Source: Parabacteroides faecalis (GTDB lineage: Bacteria; Bacteroidota; Bacteroidia; Bacteroidales; Tannerellaceae). Taken from it: a DNA stretch of 64,000 bases. Within the stretch, counting starts at the first letter, position 1, and each line of letters starts with the position of its first letter. Under the pieces are notes generated by a model. The model had not been told where the DNA came from, ran no database searches, and saw only the letters and a list, made by a program, of their open reading frames with translations. The stretch spans positions 38,084 through 102,083 of the forward strand of contig NZ_JAKZMM010000011.1 of NCBI RefSeq assembly GCF_022809355.1, given 5' to 3'. A program made the translations under genes and the position numbers. Positions 17,150 through 25,842 of this stretch are shown here, one piece after another.

Positions 17150-18691
17150 TTACTTAGAACTTTCTGTTTCCAGTATTTTCTTCAGTTTCGCTACAATATC
17201 CGGATGTTCGGATGCGACGTTATTCTTCTCGCCAATGTCTTCTTTCAAATGATAAAGCTGATCTTCCGGACTATTTCCTAATTCAGTATTCGTCAGTTTG
17301 GCATACGCCGGCTTATTATTCGGTGTGATATACTTCCATTGTCCGTCAGACACCGACAATGCTCCGGCAAATTCAATCACATAATCACGACCTTTGGTAT
17401 CTTTGCCCAAGAAAGCATCCAGATAATCCTGACTGTCCACTCCAGCACCAGCTTCCAGAGTCTTCCCCATTAGCTTTGCCATCGAAGCATATAAATCAAT
17501 GTGCGAAACCAACGCATCCGATACTGCCGGCTTGACTTGTTTCGGCCAAGATACAATCAGCGGAACACGTGTTCCTGCCTCAAAGTTACTATACTTTCCA
17601 CCTCGGAATTCACCCCAAGGACGATGATTTCCCAACAATTCTACAGCCCGATCCTGATATCCGTCATCTACCACCGGACCATTATCACTGGTAAGTACAA
17701 TCAATGTATTTTCTGCTAACCCGTTTTTCTCCAATGCCTTCATGATCTCTCCCACAGTCCAGTCAAACTGCAACAAAGCATCTCCACGAAAACCCATACC
17801 GCTCTTACCCTGAAAACGAGGATGCGGATAACGAGGAACATGTACATCATTCGTTCCTACATACAAGAAGAACGGTTCATCCTTATGACGGTCGATAAAC
17901 TGCACTGCTTTCGTTGTGATACTATCCGCAATAAACTCATCTTCCCACAAAGCCTGCTTTCCTCCTTTCATATATCCGATACGGGAAATTCCGTTCACAA
18001 TCGCCTGATCATGCCCATGATTGACACTCGGCTTCAACTTTGTCAATAATTCCGGATGATCTTTTCCTAAAGGTTCTCCCGGGAACGGCGTTGTATAGCT
18101 CACCTCAATCGGATCATTCGGATCTAAATTGACAATCCGTTGATTCTCCACCCAACAACACGGAACACGATCGCCCGTTGCTGCCATAATATAAGAATAT
18201 TCAAATCCAATATCTTTTGGTCCCGGTGTAATGAAACCATTCCAATCCTGTTCACCTGTCTTATTTGCCAAGCCCAAATGCCATTTGCCAACTGCACCCG
18301 TCGCATAACCGCACGACTGGAACATATCAGCTACTGTAGGCTGTTCAGGACGAATCACCATACCAGCATTTCCGGCAGCAATACCCGTATCATTTCTTCT
18401 CCAGGCATAATGTCCTGTAAACAACGAATAACGGGAAGGCGTACTGGTAGCCGCTACGGCATGAGCATCCGTAAAACGAACCCCTTGCGAAGCCAGTTTA
18501 TCCACATTCGGCGTACTTATCTCTGTCGCACCATTACAACTAAAATCACCAAAGCCAATATCATCGGCCACTAAAAAGATTACATTCGGTTTTTGTATAT
18601 CTGCAGAAGAATTTTCTTTCTTGGACTGGGAAGAACAGGAAGCCAACAAAGCAGCTGCCGCTCCTAAAATCAATACGGATTTCATAGACAT
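17150..18691 (-). CDS. Serine-type sulfatase, lipoprotein
   Basis: 513 aa, S1 family sulfatase. Lipobox LLASC (Cys19) after a hydrophobic N-terminus, so probably periplasmic or surface lipid-anchored. The metal-binding start of the fold is FLVADDIGFGDF. The formylglycine motif is Ser83-Thr-Pro-Ser-Arg (STPSRYSLFTG), i.e. serine rather than cysteine, so it would need an anaerobic radical-SAM maturase (anSME) not encoded in this window. The second metal site is in VLTSDNGPV. Desulfates a glycan, presumably before GH92 or other enzymes; substrate position unknown. Confidence 0.93.
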   Translation of the reverse strand: MSMKSVLILGAAAALLASCSSQSKKENSSADIQKPNVIFLVADDIGFGDFSCNGATEISTPNVDKLASQGVRFTDAHAVAATSTPSRYSLFTGHYAWRRNDTGIAAGNAGMVIRPEQPTVADMFQSCGYATGAVGKWHLGLANKTGEQDWNGFITPGPKDIGFEYSYIMAATGDRVPCCWVENQRIVNLDPNDPIEVSYTTPFPGEPLGKDHPELLTKLKPSVNHGHDQAIVNGISRIGYMKGGKQALWEDEFIADSITTKAVQFIDRHKDEPFFLYVGTNDVHVPRYPHPRFQGKSGMGFRGDALLQFDWTVGEIMKALEKNGLAENTLIVLTSDNGPVVDDGYQDRAVELLGNHRPWGEFRGGKYSNFEAGTRVPLIVSWPKQVKPAVSDALVSHIDLYASMAKLMGKTLEAGAGVDSQDYLDAFLGKDTKGRDYVIEFAGALSVSDGQWKYITPNNKPAYAKLTNTELGNSPEDQLYHLKEDIGEKNNVASEHPDIVAKLKKILETESSK

Positions 18692-18719
18692 TTATATTTA
18701 AGATTAGAATGATGATGCA

Positions 18720-18750
18720 CAAATGTACAACTTTCCTTTCGAAAAGCCAA
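18720..18750 (-). promoter_or_regulatory. Promoter of the sulfatase-GH92 operon
   Basis: Minus-strand TTG, 20 bp, TACATTTG (18720-18727), 29 bp before the sulfatase ATG and just after the terminator at 18787-18839. It makes sulfatase-GH92 a separate transcription unit. Confidence 0.65.
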
Positions 18751-18786
18751 CCTCCATTAGATCTGTTCACCAAAACTACAGATATG

Positions 18787-18839
18787 AAAAAAGCCGGAGC
18801 TCCTTGTGGAGGCAAAGCCCATCCACCAGAAACTCCGGT
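18787..18839 (-). terminator. Terminator after the DUF1080 gene
   Basis: Minus-strand hairpin with outer stem CCGGAG/CTCCGG and inner stem GTGGA/TCCAC, followed by TTTTTT. It ends the three-gene 3-keto-sugar operon. Confidence 0.8.
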
Positions 18840-18860
18840 AAACTTAGTATCGAGTAACTG

Positions 18861-21800
18861 TTATTTCAGTTCCTTAATGCGAATGTTACGGAACTTCACA
18901 GGCGAACCATGTCCTAAGAAACCGATATATCCTTTCTTATTGAACAATCCCGGATGCTCGTGACCGTCAGGAGTTCCGTTCTTCACGGCATCCCGAATAT
19001 TGCCTTCTACGATGACAATACCATTCACCGTTACCTTTATATTATCTCCGTCACAAACAATTTCCTCTTCATTCCATTCACCTACCGGCTTAATGGCTTT
19101 CTTATGATTCTCATTAGCTGGAATAATTCCATAAATAGAACCATGATGCTGGAGCGGAGTAATATCCTTATAAATCGGATGTTCACAATCCAGAATCTGA
19201 CTTTCCATACCGACATAGGCAGCATCGCCTTCCAGCGGAGCACGTAAACCGACACCATTATTAGCACCCGGTGTCAATTGGAATTCAAATCGGTAGATGA
19301 AGTTGGCATATTCCTTCTTCGTATATAAGTTTCCACCAAAACTCTTGGAAGGATTCATGGCGATACAACCGTCTTCCAATACATAATCGACTGTATTACC
19401 CTGCCATTCGTACATATTCGTACCATCGAACAGAATTTGGAAGCCTTCTTTCTTTTCCTGTTCAGACAACTGGAATGGCTCCTGCCGTTTCAGTTCCTTA
19501 ATATACAAATTACGGAAAGAACACTTACTGCCATGAGCCTGCAGTTCTATCTGCTCAATCGGGAAGATAGGCAGACTACGATCCCAATAGTTTTCCAAGA
19601 TTACATTATCGACAACCCGTTCTCCATTCAAATCTACGGTAACACGGTCGCCCACCATCTTGATGTAGAACGTATTCCATTCGCCCAACTTATTATCAGC
19701 CACCTTTGTCGGCTTGCTTTCATTCTTCTGGTTATTATACAAACCACCAGAACCAACCTGAGCACCTACATCAACCCGGGCAGTATCCCAAATCTGAACC
19801 TGAGGCGTACCACGCAAATAAATACCGGCATCTGCTTCCGGTCCGGCCGGATCAAGCATCCATTCAACATACATCTCGAAGTCGCCATACTGCTTTTCGG
19901 TACACAAGTTATCAAAGCCGGAACCTTCAAATACCAGACAACCGTTTTCAACTTTCCAGTCCTTACGCATCTGTTCATCTGCCTTCGCCTGAGCTTTTGC
20001 CAACTGAGCAGGTTTCATCTTTGCACGGGCAATCGGATTTTCCACCAAACCTTTCCAGCCAGTCAAATCCTTTCCGTTGAACATGGAAACAAACCCTACT
20101 TCATCCGGCATCTCAGCCAAATGTTTCTTGATACCTTCCTTCTGATAATGAGCATCCGGATTATCCAACACCTGCATAACCTTTTCCAACAGAGCTTTTA
20201 CATTCTGTCCGGTATATTCCTTATGGCCCAAAGCAATGTTCATCACCGCATTGGCTGCTGGTTGTTGAACGGCCTTATCATCCAGATATTCTCCAGCATA
20301 CAACAGGGCCAAATACGTACCAGTATCCTGAACCTTGGATAAAATCAAACCTTTTACTTCGTTATCCTTAGCAACATCCATCGCCTTACGCAAACGAAGT
20401 AACTTGTTCTCACCCGTCATATCGGAAGAAGAAATCAAGTTCACATAGCGAGTCAATGCCTTAGAAGCTATCTGACCACCAGATTGAGCTACTTCATACA
20501 GATAATCAGCCGCTTCAATACCTTTCCATTCCAACAAAGCTCCTACAGCAGCATCTTTTCCGGCACCTGTATTCTTTTCACATCCGTCAATAATGATTTG
20601 TAAAGCCTTCGGTTTACCAGTTGAAGCCAATACCTTATAATATAAATGCTTCTTAGCATCACCAGCCTGATACATCCGGCGTGTAACAGTTTCTACCTGT
20701 TCTGCTTCCGGCATAAAATGTACACAAGCGATAACGGCATCCTGCAAAGCTGCTTTTTCATCAGCTCCAGCAGATTCCAACATTCCACAGATCTGAGTAA
20801 AGTCTTTTGCAGCGACAACACTCTTTAAAGTAGCATAGGCTGTTTTCTTCACTTCTGCCGATGAAGATTTCGTCTGTTCCAACACCGTATTGATCTTAGA
20901 ATCTGCCATCCGAACAGCCAGCAACTCCATTCCTGCAATCTTTCCTGTATCCGAAGCCTTATTTATAGCTTTAGCTACTGCATCATCAATATCTCCAGGG
21001 AAAGCCAACAAAGCATCCTGTGCCAACAGAACAATTTGTTTATCAGAATCTGTCAACAAATTAGCTAATGTTGGAATATAACCTTTATCTCCTATTTTTA
21101 CCATCGTCCAAACCGCAGCTTGTTGTACCGCAAAGTCGTTTACATTCAACTGCTGTGTCAAGACCTGAGCCAGTGATTGATCGAAGCGAAGCATCAACTT
21201 CTGAACAGTATCATGTTTCTTCGGGCACTTTGCTTCACGACCCAGCCAATTCAATATGTCAACCTTTACTTCAGGTTTGGCCTTTACCATCGTTTTCGCT
21301 ATTTCAATATAAGAAGCTTCATCTACAAAATCAGAAGCATATCTTAATGCCGCATTCCGATAATCCTTGCAATCATCTTTCAATGCTGTCAAGACCAATT
21401 TAGTAGCAGCTGGCTTATCGGCCGCAACAGATATCAATATCTGCAATGCTGCCTCACGAGTCTGCGTCTTACCAGCTTTCGTTGCTCGTTTCAACAAGTC
21501 CTTTGCTACCTTCTCTGCGGCCTTGGGATCTTGTTCTGCAATCCGTTTGATTAATGTAATATACGCTTCATTCGCACCGCTTGGTTCCATCGTATAATTA
21601 ACAGCCTTAGCTGCGTCAGCCAACACGGATAAAGAAGCAACAGATCCTACCCGGCTTAATGCATAACGAGCTACTTTCTGCATATTGGGATCTTCATTGC
21701 TTACATAGACTTTTACCAAATCTTCTGTTCCGGCCACCTGAGCCTCAGCAATGGCTTCCAATATATCTTTCTGAGTCTCGGCTGTTCCCATCCGACGCAT

Positions 21801-22316
21801 CAAACCAGCTTTCAAAGCTTGTCCGGCATTCTCTGTACCGATAGCAGCCAATGCACGTGCAGCAGGTCCACTTAATTCCGGATTACCTAAATAAGCAGAA
21901 AGTGCTTCAACAGCATCATCTTGTCCGACTATCTGCAACTGACGGATGATAAATGCTTTTGTTTCCCGTTCTTCCACTTTATCCAATGCCTGAATATAAG
22001 CTTTTGCCACTACCTGACGCGCATTTTCCTGTCCTTTTGCCATTACGAAATGACTCAAGCCACTCAATGCATAATCAACTTTAGCATTACTGCCCTTACC
22101 TGGGGCATTGATCATATTAATCAACGTAAATACGGCTTCTTCGCCAGCAGCACTCAGTTCACTGATTTGTTTATTGTATTCAGCCTGTTGTTCTGCCTGC
22201 ATCTGGGCCAACACATCTGCAGCAATAGTCTTTGCTGTACGGTTTGCCGGAGTTTGAGCAAATGATAAATTAGCACACAACAACAAGGCGCTGATTGAAA
22301 TATATACCTTTTTCAT
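18861..22316 (-). CDS. HEAT-repeat + double DUF1080 (3-keto-glycoside hydrolase-like) protein
   Basis: 1151 aa with a signal peptide (about 1-20). Residues 30-730 are helical HEAT-like repeats (LGNPELSGPAARALAAIG, VQQAAVWTMVKIGDKGYIPT). Two DUF1080 beta-sandwich domains follow: about 745-950 (MFNGKDLTGWKGL ... GDFEMYVEWMLD ... GIYLRG) and about 962-1151 (LFDGTNMYEWQG ... NFIYRFEFQLTPGANNGVGLR). DUF1080 proteins of Bacteroides are lyases or hydrolases acting on 3-keto-glycosides. It is 21 bp downstream of the Gfo/Idh gene in a coherent 3-keto operon. Having two catalytic-type domains on a large solenoid is notable; whether both are active is unknown. Confidence 0.9.
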   Translation of the reverse strand: MKKVYISISALLLCANLSFAQTPANRTAKTIAADVLAQMQAEQQAEYNKQISELSAAGEEAVFTLINMINAPGKGSNAKVDYALSGLSHFVMAKGQENARQVVAKAYIQALDKVEERETKAFIIRQLQIVGQDDAVEALSAYLGNPELSGPAARALAAIGTENAGQALKAGLMRRMGTAETQKDILEAIAEAQVAGTEDLVKVYVSNEDPNMQKVARYALSRVGSVASLSVLADAAKAVNYTMEPSGANEAYITLIKRIAEQDPKAAEKVAKDLLKRATKAGKTQTREAALQILISVAADKPAATKLVLTALKDDCKDYRNAALRYASDFVDEASYIEIAKTMVKAKPEVKVDILNWLGREAKCPKKHDTVQKLMLRFDQSLAQVLTQQLNVNDFAVQQAAVWTMVKIGDKGYIPTLANLLTDSDKQIVLLAQDALLAFPGDIDDAVAKAINKASDTGKIAGMELLAVRMADSKINTVLEQTKSSSAEVKKTAYATLKSVVAAKDFTQICGMLESAGADEKAALQDAVIACVHFMPEAEQVETVTRRMYQAGDAKKHLYYKVLASTGKPKALQIIIDGCEKNTGAGKDAAVGALLEWKGIEAADYLYEVAQSGGQIASKALTRYVNLISSSDMTGENKLLRLRKAMDVAKDNEVKGLILSKVQDTGTYLALLYAGEYLDDKAVQQPAANAVMNIALGHKEYTGQNVKALLEKVMQVLDNPDAHYQKEGIKKHLAEMPDEVGFVSMFNGKDLTGWKGLVENPIARAKMKPAQLAKAQAKADEQMRKDWKVENGCLVFEGSGFDNLCTEKQYGDFEMYVEWMLDPAGPEADAGIYLRGTPQVQIWDTARVDVGAQVGSGGLYNNQKNESKPTKVADNKLGEWNTFYIKMVGDRVTVDLNGERVVDNVILENYWDRSLPIFPIEQIELQAHGSKCSFRNLYIKELKRQEPFQLSEQEKKEGFQILFDGTNMYEWQGNTVDYVLEDGCIAMNPSKSFGGNLYTKKEYANFIYRFEFQLTPGANNGVGLRAPLEGDAAYVGMESQILDCEHPIYKDITPLQHHGSIYGIIPANENHKKAIKPVGEWNEEEIVCDGDNIKVTVNGIVIVEGNIRDAVKNGTPDGHEHPGLFNKKGYIGFLGHGSPVKFRNIRIKELK

Positions 22317-22337
22317 CTTTCTTCTTTAATTTATGGG

Positions 22338-23594
22338 TTAAATATTCCATGGTGCACGCATAGGTTGATCTAACAACCGGTTAGCGGCCTCATCGTTGAT
22401 AAACTCTAATTTCACCGGATCAAATTCCAACGTACGATTCAAGCGAAGAGCAACAGCTCCCATATTCACAATCGTAGCAGAACGGAAACCATTCTGTTCA
22501 TTTAAAGCAAATGGCTGGCGAGTCTTGATACATTCTATGAAATCTGTCACCTGCGGTTCCGGTTCCGGATAGTCTGATAATTTCTTTTCCCAATCAGGAA
22601 TATCACATACAAAGTTCTTATAAACATTACCCTTCGGTCCTGCAATATACGGCGTATTCGGATCACCGAAATCACCACCCCACAAAACAATCTGACATCC
22701 GTCTTCGTAGGTATAAGTAATCGAACGCCATGTACCCACAGCATCCGGGTGTTGTTGAGGAGCATCTACTTCGACTTTCACCGGACTCGTATTATCTTTT
22801 CCTAAAATATACTGTACCGGATCGATATAGTGCTGTCCCATATCACCTAAACCACCACCATCATAATCCCAATAACCACGGAAAGTCTGATGAACACGAT
22901 GAGCATTATAAGGTTTGTAAGGAGCCGGACCTAACCACATATCGTAATCCAATTCTTTAGGTACAGGTTGCGGTTCGAGATATTCTTTACCTACCCAATA
23001 GAATTTCCAGTCAAAACCTGTGTGTTTGCTGATCGTTACCTTCAACGGCCAACCTAATAATCCACTTTGTACTAATTTCTTTAAAGGCTTAACTGGAGTT
23101 CCTAAACCATAGAATTGGTCGGTAAAGCGGAACCAAGTATTCAGACGGAACATACGTCCGTACTGTTTCACTGCTTCCATCACACGCTTTCCTTCACCGA
23201 TTGTTCTTGTCATAGGTTTCTCACACCAAATATCTTTACCTGCTTTAGCAGCCTCAACCGACATAATACCATGCCAATGAGGAGGTGTGGCAATATGAAC
23301 AATATCCACATTCGGATCCAATATCAAATCACGGAAATCATGATAAGCAGCAATCTTTTCTTTTACCAGATTCTTTCCCAACTCCAAATGATTCTTATCT
23401 ACATCGCAAACGGCAACCAAACGAGTTCCACCGTAATTTAAATGACCACGACCCATTCCTCCCGTTCCAATAATACCTTTTGTCAATTGATCACTCGGTG
23501 CAATGTAACCGTTCCCCAATACATGACGCGGCACAATCGAAAATAGCGCTACGCCTCCCAGGGTTTTTAGGAAGTCCCTCCTATTCGTTCCCAT
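22338..23594 (-). CDS. Gfo/Idh/MocA family oxidoreductase, Tat-exported
   Basis: 418 aa. A twin-arginine signal (NRRDFLKTLGGVALFSIVP) predicts folded export with bound NAD(P). The Rossmann motif is KGIIGTGGMGRGH (about 39-51) and the family EKP motif is present (CEKPMTRT). The C-terminal domain has the YWDYDGGGLGDMGQHYIDP block. In the 3-keto pathway such enzymes interconvert hydroxyl and keto at C3 of a sugar. Gene order isomerase-oxidoreductase-DUF1080 is tight: 75 bp and 21 bp gaps. Confidence 0.92.
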   Translation of the reverse strand: MGTNRRDFLKTLGGVALFSIVPRHVLGNGYIAPSDQLTKGIIGTGGMGRGHLNYGGTRLVAVCDVDKNHLELGKNLVKEKIAAYHDFRDLILDPNVDIVHIATPPHWHGIMSVEAAKAGKDIWCEKPMTRTIGEGKRVMEAVKQYGRMFRLNTWFRFTDQFYGLGTPVKPLKKLVQSGLLGWPLKVTISKHTGFDWKFYWVGKEYLEPQPVPKELDYDMWLGPAPYKPYNAHRVHQTFRGYWDYDGGGLGDMGQHYIDPVQYILGKDNTSPVKVEVDAPQQHPDAVGTWRSITYTYEDGCQIVLWGGDFGDPNTPYIAGPKGNVYKNFVCDIPDWEKKLSDYPEPEPQVTDFIECIKTRQPFALNEQNGFRSATIVNMGAVALRLNRTLEFDPVKLEFINDEAANRLLDQPMRAPWNI

Positions 23595-23669
23595 AGTAAC
23601 TATTTTTACTGATTAACAATTAAATTCTGTACAATTTTTGATGTATCTGCTAATAATTTGTCAAATATA

Positions 23670-24560
23670 TTACTTATCTAGCAATTCCTGCAGATATTTA
23701 CGAGTTTTAACCACATAGTCATGGCGTGTTCCATTTAATTCACATTCTATGGTAACAGCACCTTTGAAGCCTTGTTTCTTCAATTCGGCAATAACAGCCG
23801 GAAAATTTACTTCACCTGTAGGAATTGGAACTTCCGCTCCTAACTCATACGGATTATTCGGATCAGGATATTTCCCGTCTTTTGCATGAAACTCTTTAAT
23901 CAGCGGACCAAACAGTTTTACAGCATCCAAAGAGTTGGCTTTACCATACATCAATAAGTTAGCCAAGTCGCAATTGATAAACACATTCCCCGTACCTATG
24001 TCCTTAATGGCACGAATCAATGTAGTCGGTGTTTCCTGACCTGTTTCAAAGTAAATCATGACATTCCGTTCTTTCGCATAATTAGCCAAATCTTGCATGA
24101 CTTTGATGAAATCTTTGTACTGGGCAGAAGACGGATCTTCCGGAATAAACCCAAAATGAGAATGCATGGCTGGAATATCTGCCATTGCACAGAAATCTAT
24201 CATTTCATGGTAAACCTTTATCTTTTCAGCTCTTTCCTCTGTCGGAACCAGACCGATCGTAGCTGGTCCCTGTCGGAAATTCCAAACACTTTTAGAACCA
24301 GGAACACCCACAACTGTAGTTACTTTAATCTGATGTTTCTTGGATGCAGCCTTAACTTGTTCTGCAAATTCTTTCGTCAATGTATTACTCCTATAATTAA
24401 TCTCACAAGAGCCAAATCCCTGATCATGCAGATCCTTAAAGCTCTTATCAATATCACTCAAATCATACTGAATCACCCCTATTGTGATCTCATTCTCTGC
24501 CTGAACCGTCGTAAAAGCGAACAGCAAAGCTACTGCCAATAATGATAATTTTGTTTTCAT
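23670..24560 (-). CDS. Sugar phosphate isomerase/epimerase family TIM-barrel protein, exported
   Basis: 296 aa with a Sec signal peptide (MKTKLSLLAVALLFAFTTVQA). AP-endonuclease-2-type TIM barrel with metal-ligand candidates in MHSHFGFIPE, YFETGQE, NCDLANLL and VTIECEL. Family members are isomerases, epimerases or hydratases; in 3-keto-glycoside operons they act on keto or enol sugar intermediates. First gene of the operon, 29 bp from its -7 box. Confidence 0.88.
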   Translation of the reverse strand: MKTKLSLLAVALLFAFTTVQAENEITIGVIQYDLSDIDKSFKDLHDQGFGSCEINYRSNTLTKEFAEQVKAASKKHQIKVTTVVGVPGSKSVWNFRQGPATIGLVPTEERAEKIKVYHEMIDFCAMADIPAMHSHFGFIPEDPSSAQYKDFIKVMQDLANYAKERNVMIYFETGQETPTTLIRAIKDIGTGNVFINCDLANLLMYGKANSLDAVKLFGPLIKEFHAKDGKYPDPNNPYELGAEVPIPTGEVNFPAVIAELKKQGFKGAVTIECELNGTRHDYVVKTRKYLQELLDK

Positions 24561-24588
24561 CGTATTATATAGTTTAGTATTGATTCTA

Positions 24589-24625
24589 CAAATTTAAGAC
24601 GGGGAACTTGAATCAAGCTCCCCGT
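24589..24625 (-). promoter_or_regulatory. Promoter with overlapping palindrome for the 3-keto-sugar operon
   Basis: TAAATTTG (minus strand) at 24589-24596 is an exact -7 box. Directly upstream, 24599-24624 is an interrupted palindrome: ACGGGGA, one mismatch, CTTG, AAT, CAAG, one mismatch, TCCCCGT. It covers the -33 region (TTG 17 bp upstream). It could be an operator or a hairpin ending upstream read-through. Confidence 0.65.
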
Positions 24626-24726
24626 ACCTATTAAATATAGTGAAAAGTTTTATTCACTAGAAAAATAAGATTCTTCCTACACATATCAGACAAAAGATTG
24701 CAGAAGGCTAAACTGCAAATAAAAAT

Positions 24727-24774
24727 AACGAGAATCAAAAACAATCTTCATTACGATTGAAAATGATTCTCGTT
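24727..24774 (-). terminator. Dispersed AACGAGAATCA hairpin, terminator position after GH43-like gene
   Basis: Outer arms AACGAGAATCA and TGATTCTCGTT (11 bp) plus inner arms CAATC/GATTG. Minus-strand T-rich sequence follows. Nearly the same element lies at 36639-36698 and a shorter one at 8071-8096. Confidence 0.75.
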
Positions 24775-24785
24775 ACTTCTGCTAA

Positions 24786-25823
24786 TTACTTCTTTCGTTC
24801 TATTGGCGATGGTACTTTCTTGAAGTAGCGATCTCTGTCACAAACAATTTTACCATCCACATATTCAAGTTCTGCTATCTGAATAGATGCTCGATGATAA
24901 TTCCTGGTATTCTCTTCTACTTCCATGCCATCCATCTTGTAAGTACGGCCCGGATGCGTAAAATAGAAAATAAAAGCACGGTCATCGACAACGACTACAT
25001 CACAATGACGACCTTGGTCAAAATCATCCGGACGAAGTCCTGGCTTGTTGAGTATGGTTGAATTATATGTCCAATGAGTTGCATCTTCTGATTCGTAACA
25101 ATGCAAACCAACATAACCCAAATTACACTCATCTATGATATTCCAATATTTACCTTTCCAATAAAACACAATGGGACCTTCATGAGGAACATCATCAATT
25201 TCACACAAGCCTGTGACTTTCCAAGTTTCCAGATTCTTACTTACACCCGTATATGTCTTCGAATCTGGAGACTTATACCACATTTTCCAAGTTCCATCCG
25301 GCATTTGGAATGCAGATGCATCGATACAACCATGTGTATTTTCTATTTCTTCAACCAATTCCCAATTCAACAAATCTTTACTTTTATAAAATACCAAACG
25401 GCAGTCACCACCCCAGAATGGATGAATACCCGGAATGAAAGTAACGATCATATAATAAGTATCTTTGTCTCGGAACACATCCGGAGCCCAAAATGTACTT
25501 TGCCCTTGTTGTGGTTCCGGTATGTTTGCCGTACCTATATAATACCAGTTTCGCCCATAATCTTTGGTTGCAGCAATACCTATTTTAGAGCCATACACAT
25601 TAGCAACTCCTTGTAAATTCTCGACGTTGGCCCGACGTTGCGTATAAAACATCCACCATTCCTGACGTTCTTCATTCCATTCCAAGGTCGGATCTGTCGG
25701 ACCATCATAAATAGGACATCGGAACAATGGAGCCGGAGCATGTTCGATATCAAATGGCTTCTGCTGGGCAAAAAGACTTGCCGTAGAAAACAAAGCAAAT
25801 AAAATCAATAATACTTTTTTCAT
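24786..25823 (-). CDS. GH43/GH117-like five-bladed beta-propeller glycosidase
   Basis: 345 aa with a signal peptide (MKKVLLILFALFSTASLFA). The start at 25823 is preferred to 25862 because it puts the signal peptide first and leaves a 19-bp gap to the GH2 stop. Propeller-type blocks are CPIYDGPTDPTLEWNEE with the probable first catalytic Asp, FWAPDVFRDKDTYYMI, IDASAFQMPDGTWKMWYKS and HEGPIVFYWKGKYWNII with a probable acid Glu. This is clan GH-F style; family 43 versus 117 cannot be fixed by eye. Last gene of the SusCD operon. Confidence 0.8.
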   Translation of the reverse strand: MKKVLLILFALFSTASLFAQQKPFDIEHAPAPLFRCPIYDGPTDPTLEWNEERQEWWMFYTQRRANVENLQGVANVYGSKIGIAATKDYGRNWYYIGTANIPEPQQGQSTFWAPDVFRDKDTYYMIVTFIPGIHPFWGGDCRLVFYKSKDLLNWELVEEIENTHGCIDASAFQMPDGTWKMWYKSPDSKTYTGVSKNLETWKVTGLCEIDDVPHEGPIVFYWKGKYWNIIDECNLGYVGLHCYESEDATHWTYNSTILNKPGLRPDDFDQGRHCDVVVVDDRAFIFYFTHPGRTYKMDGMEVEENTRNYHRASIQIAELEYVDGKIVCDRDRYFKKVPSPIERKK

Positions 25824-25842
25824 ATACCAGACTATTTCTTGA

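Noticed and set aside
19437..20342. 301-aa plus-strand ORF
   Set aside because: Antisense to the DUF1080 protein gene; no domain and no promoter.
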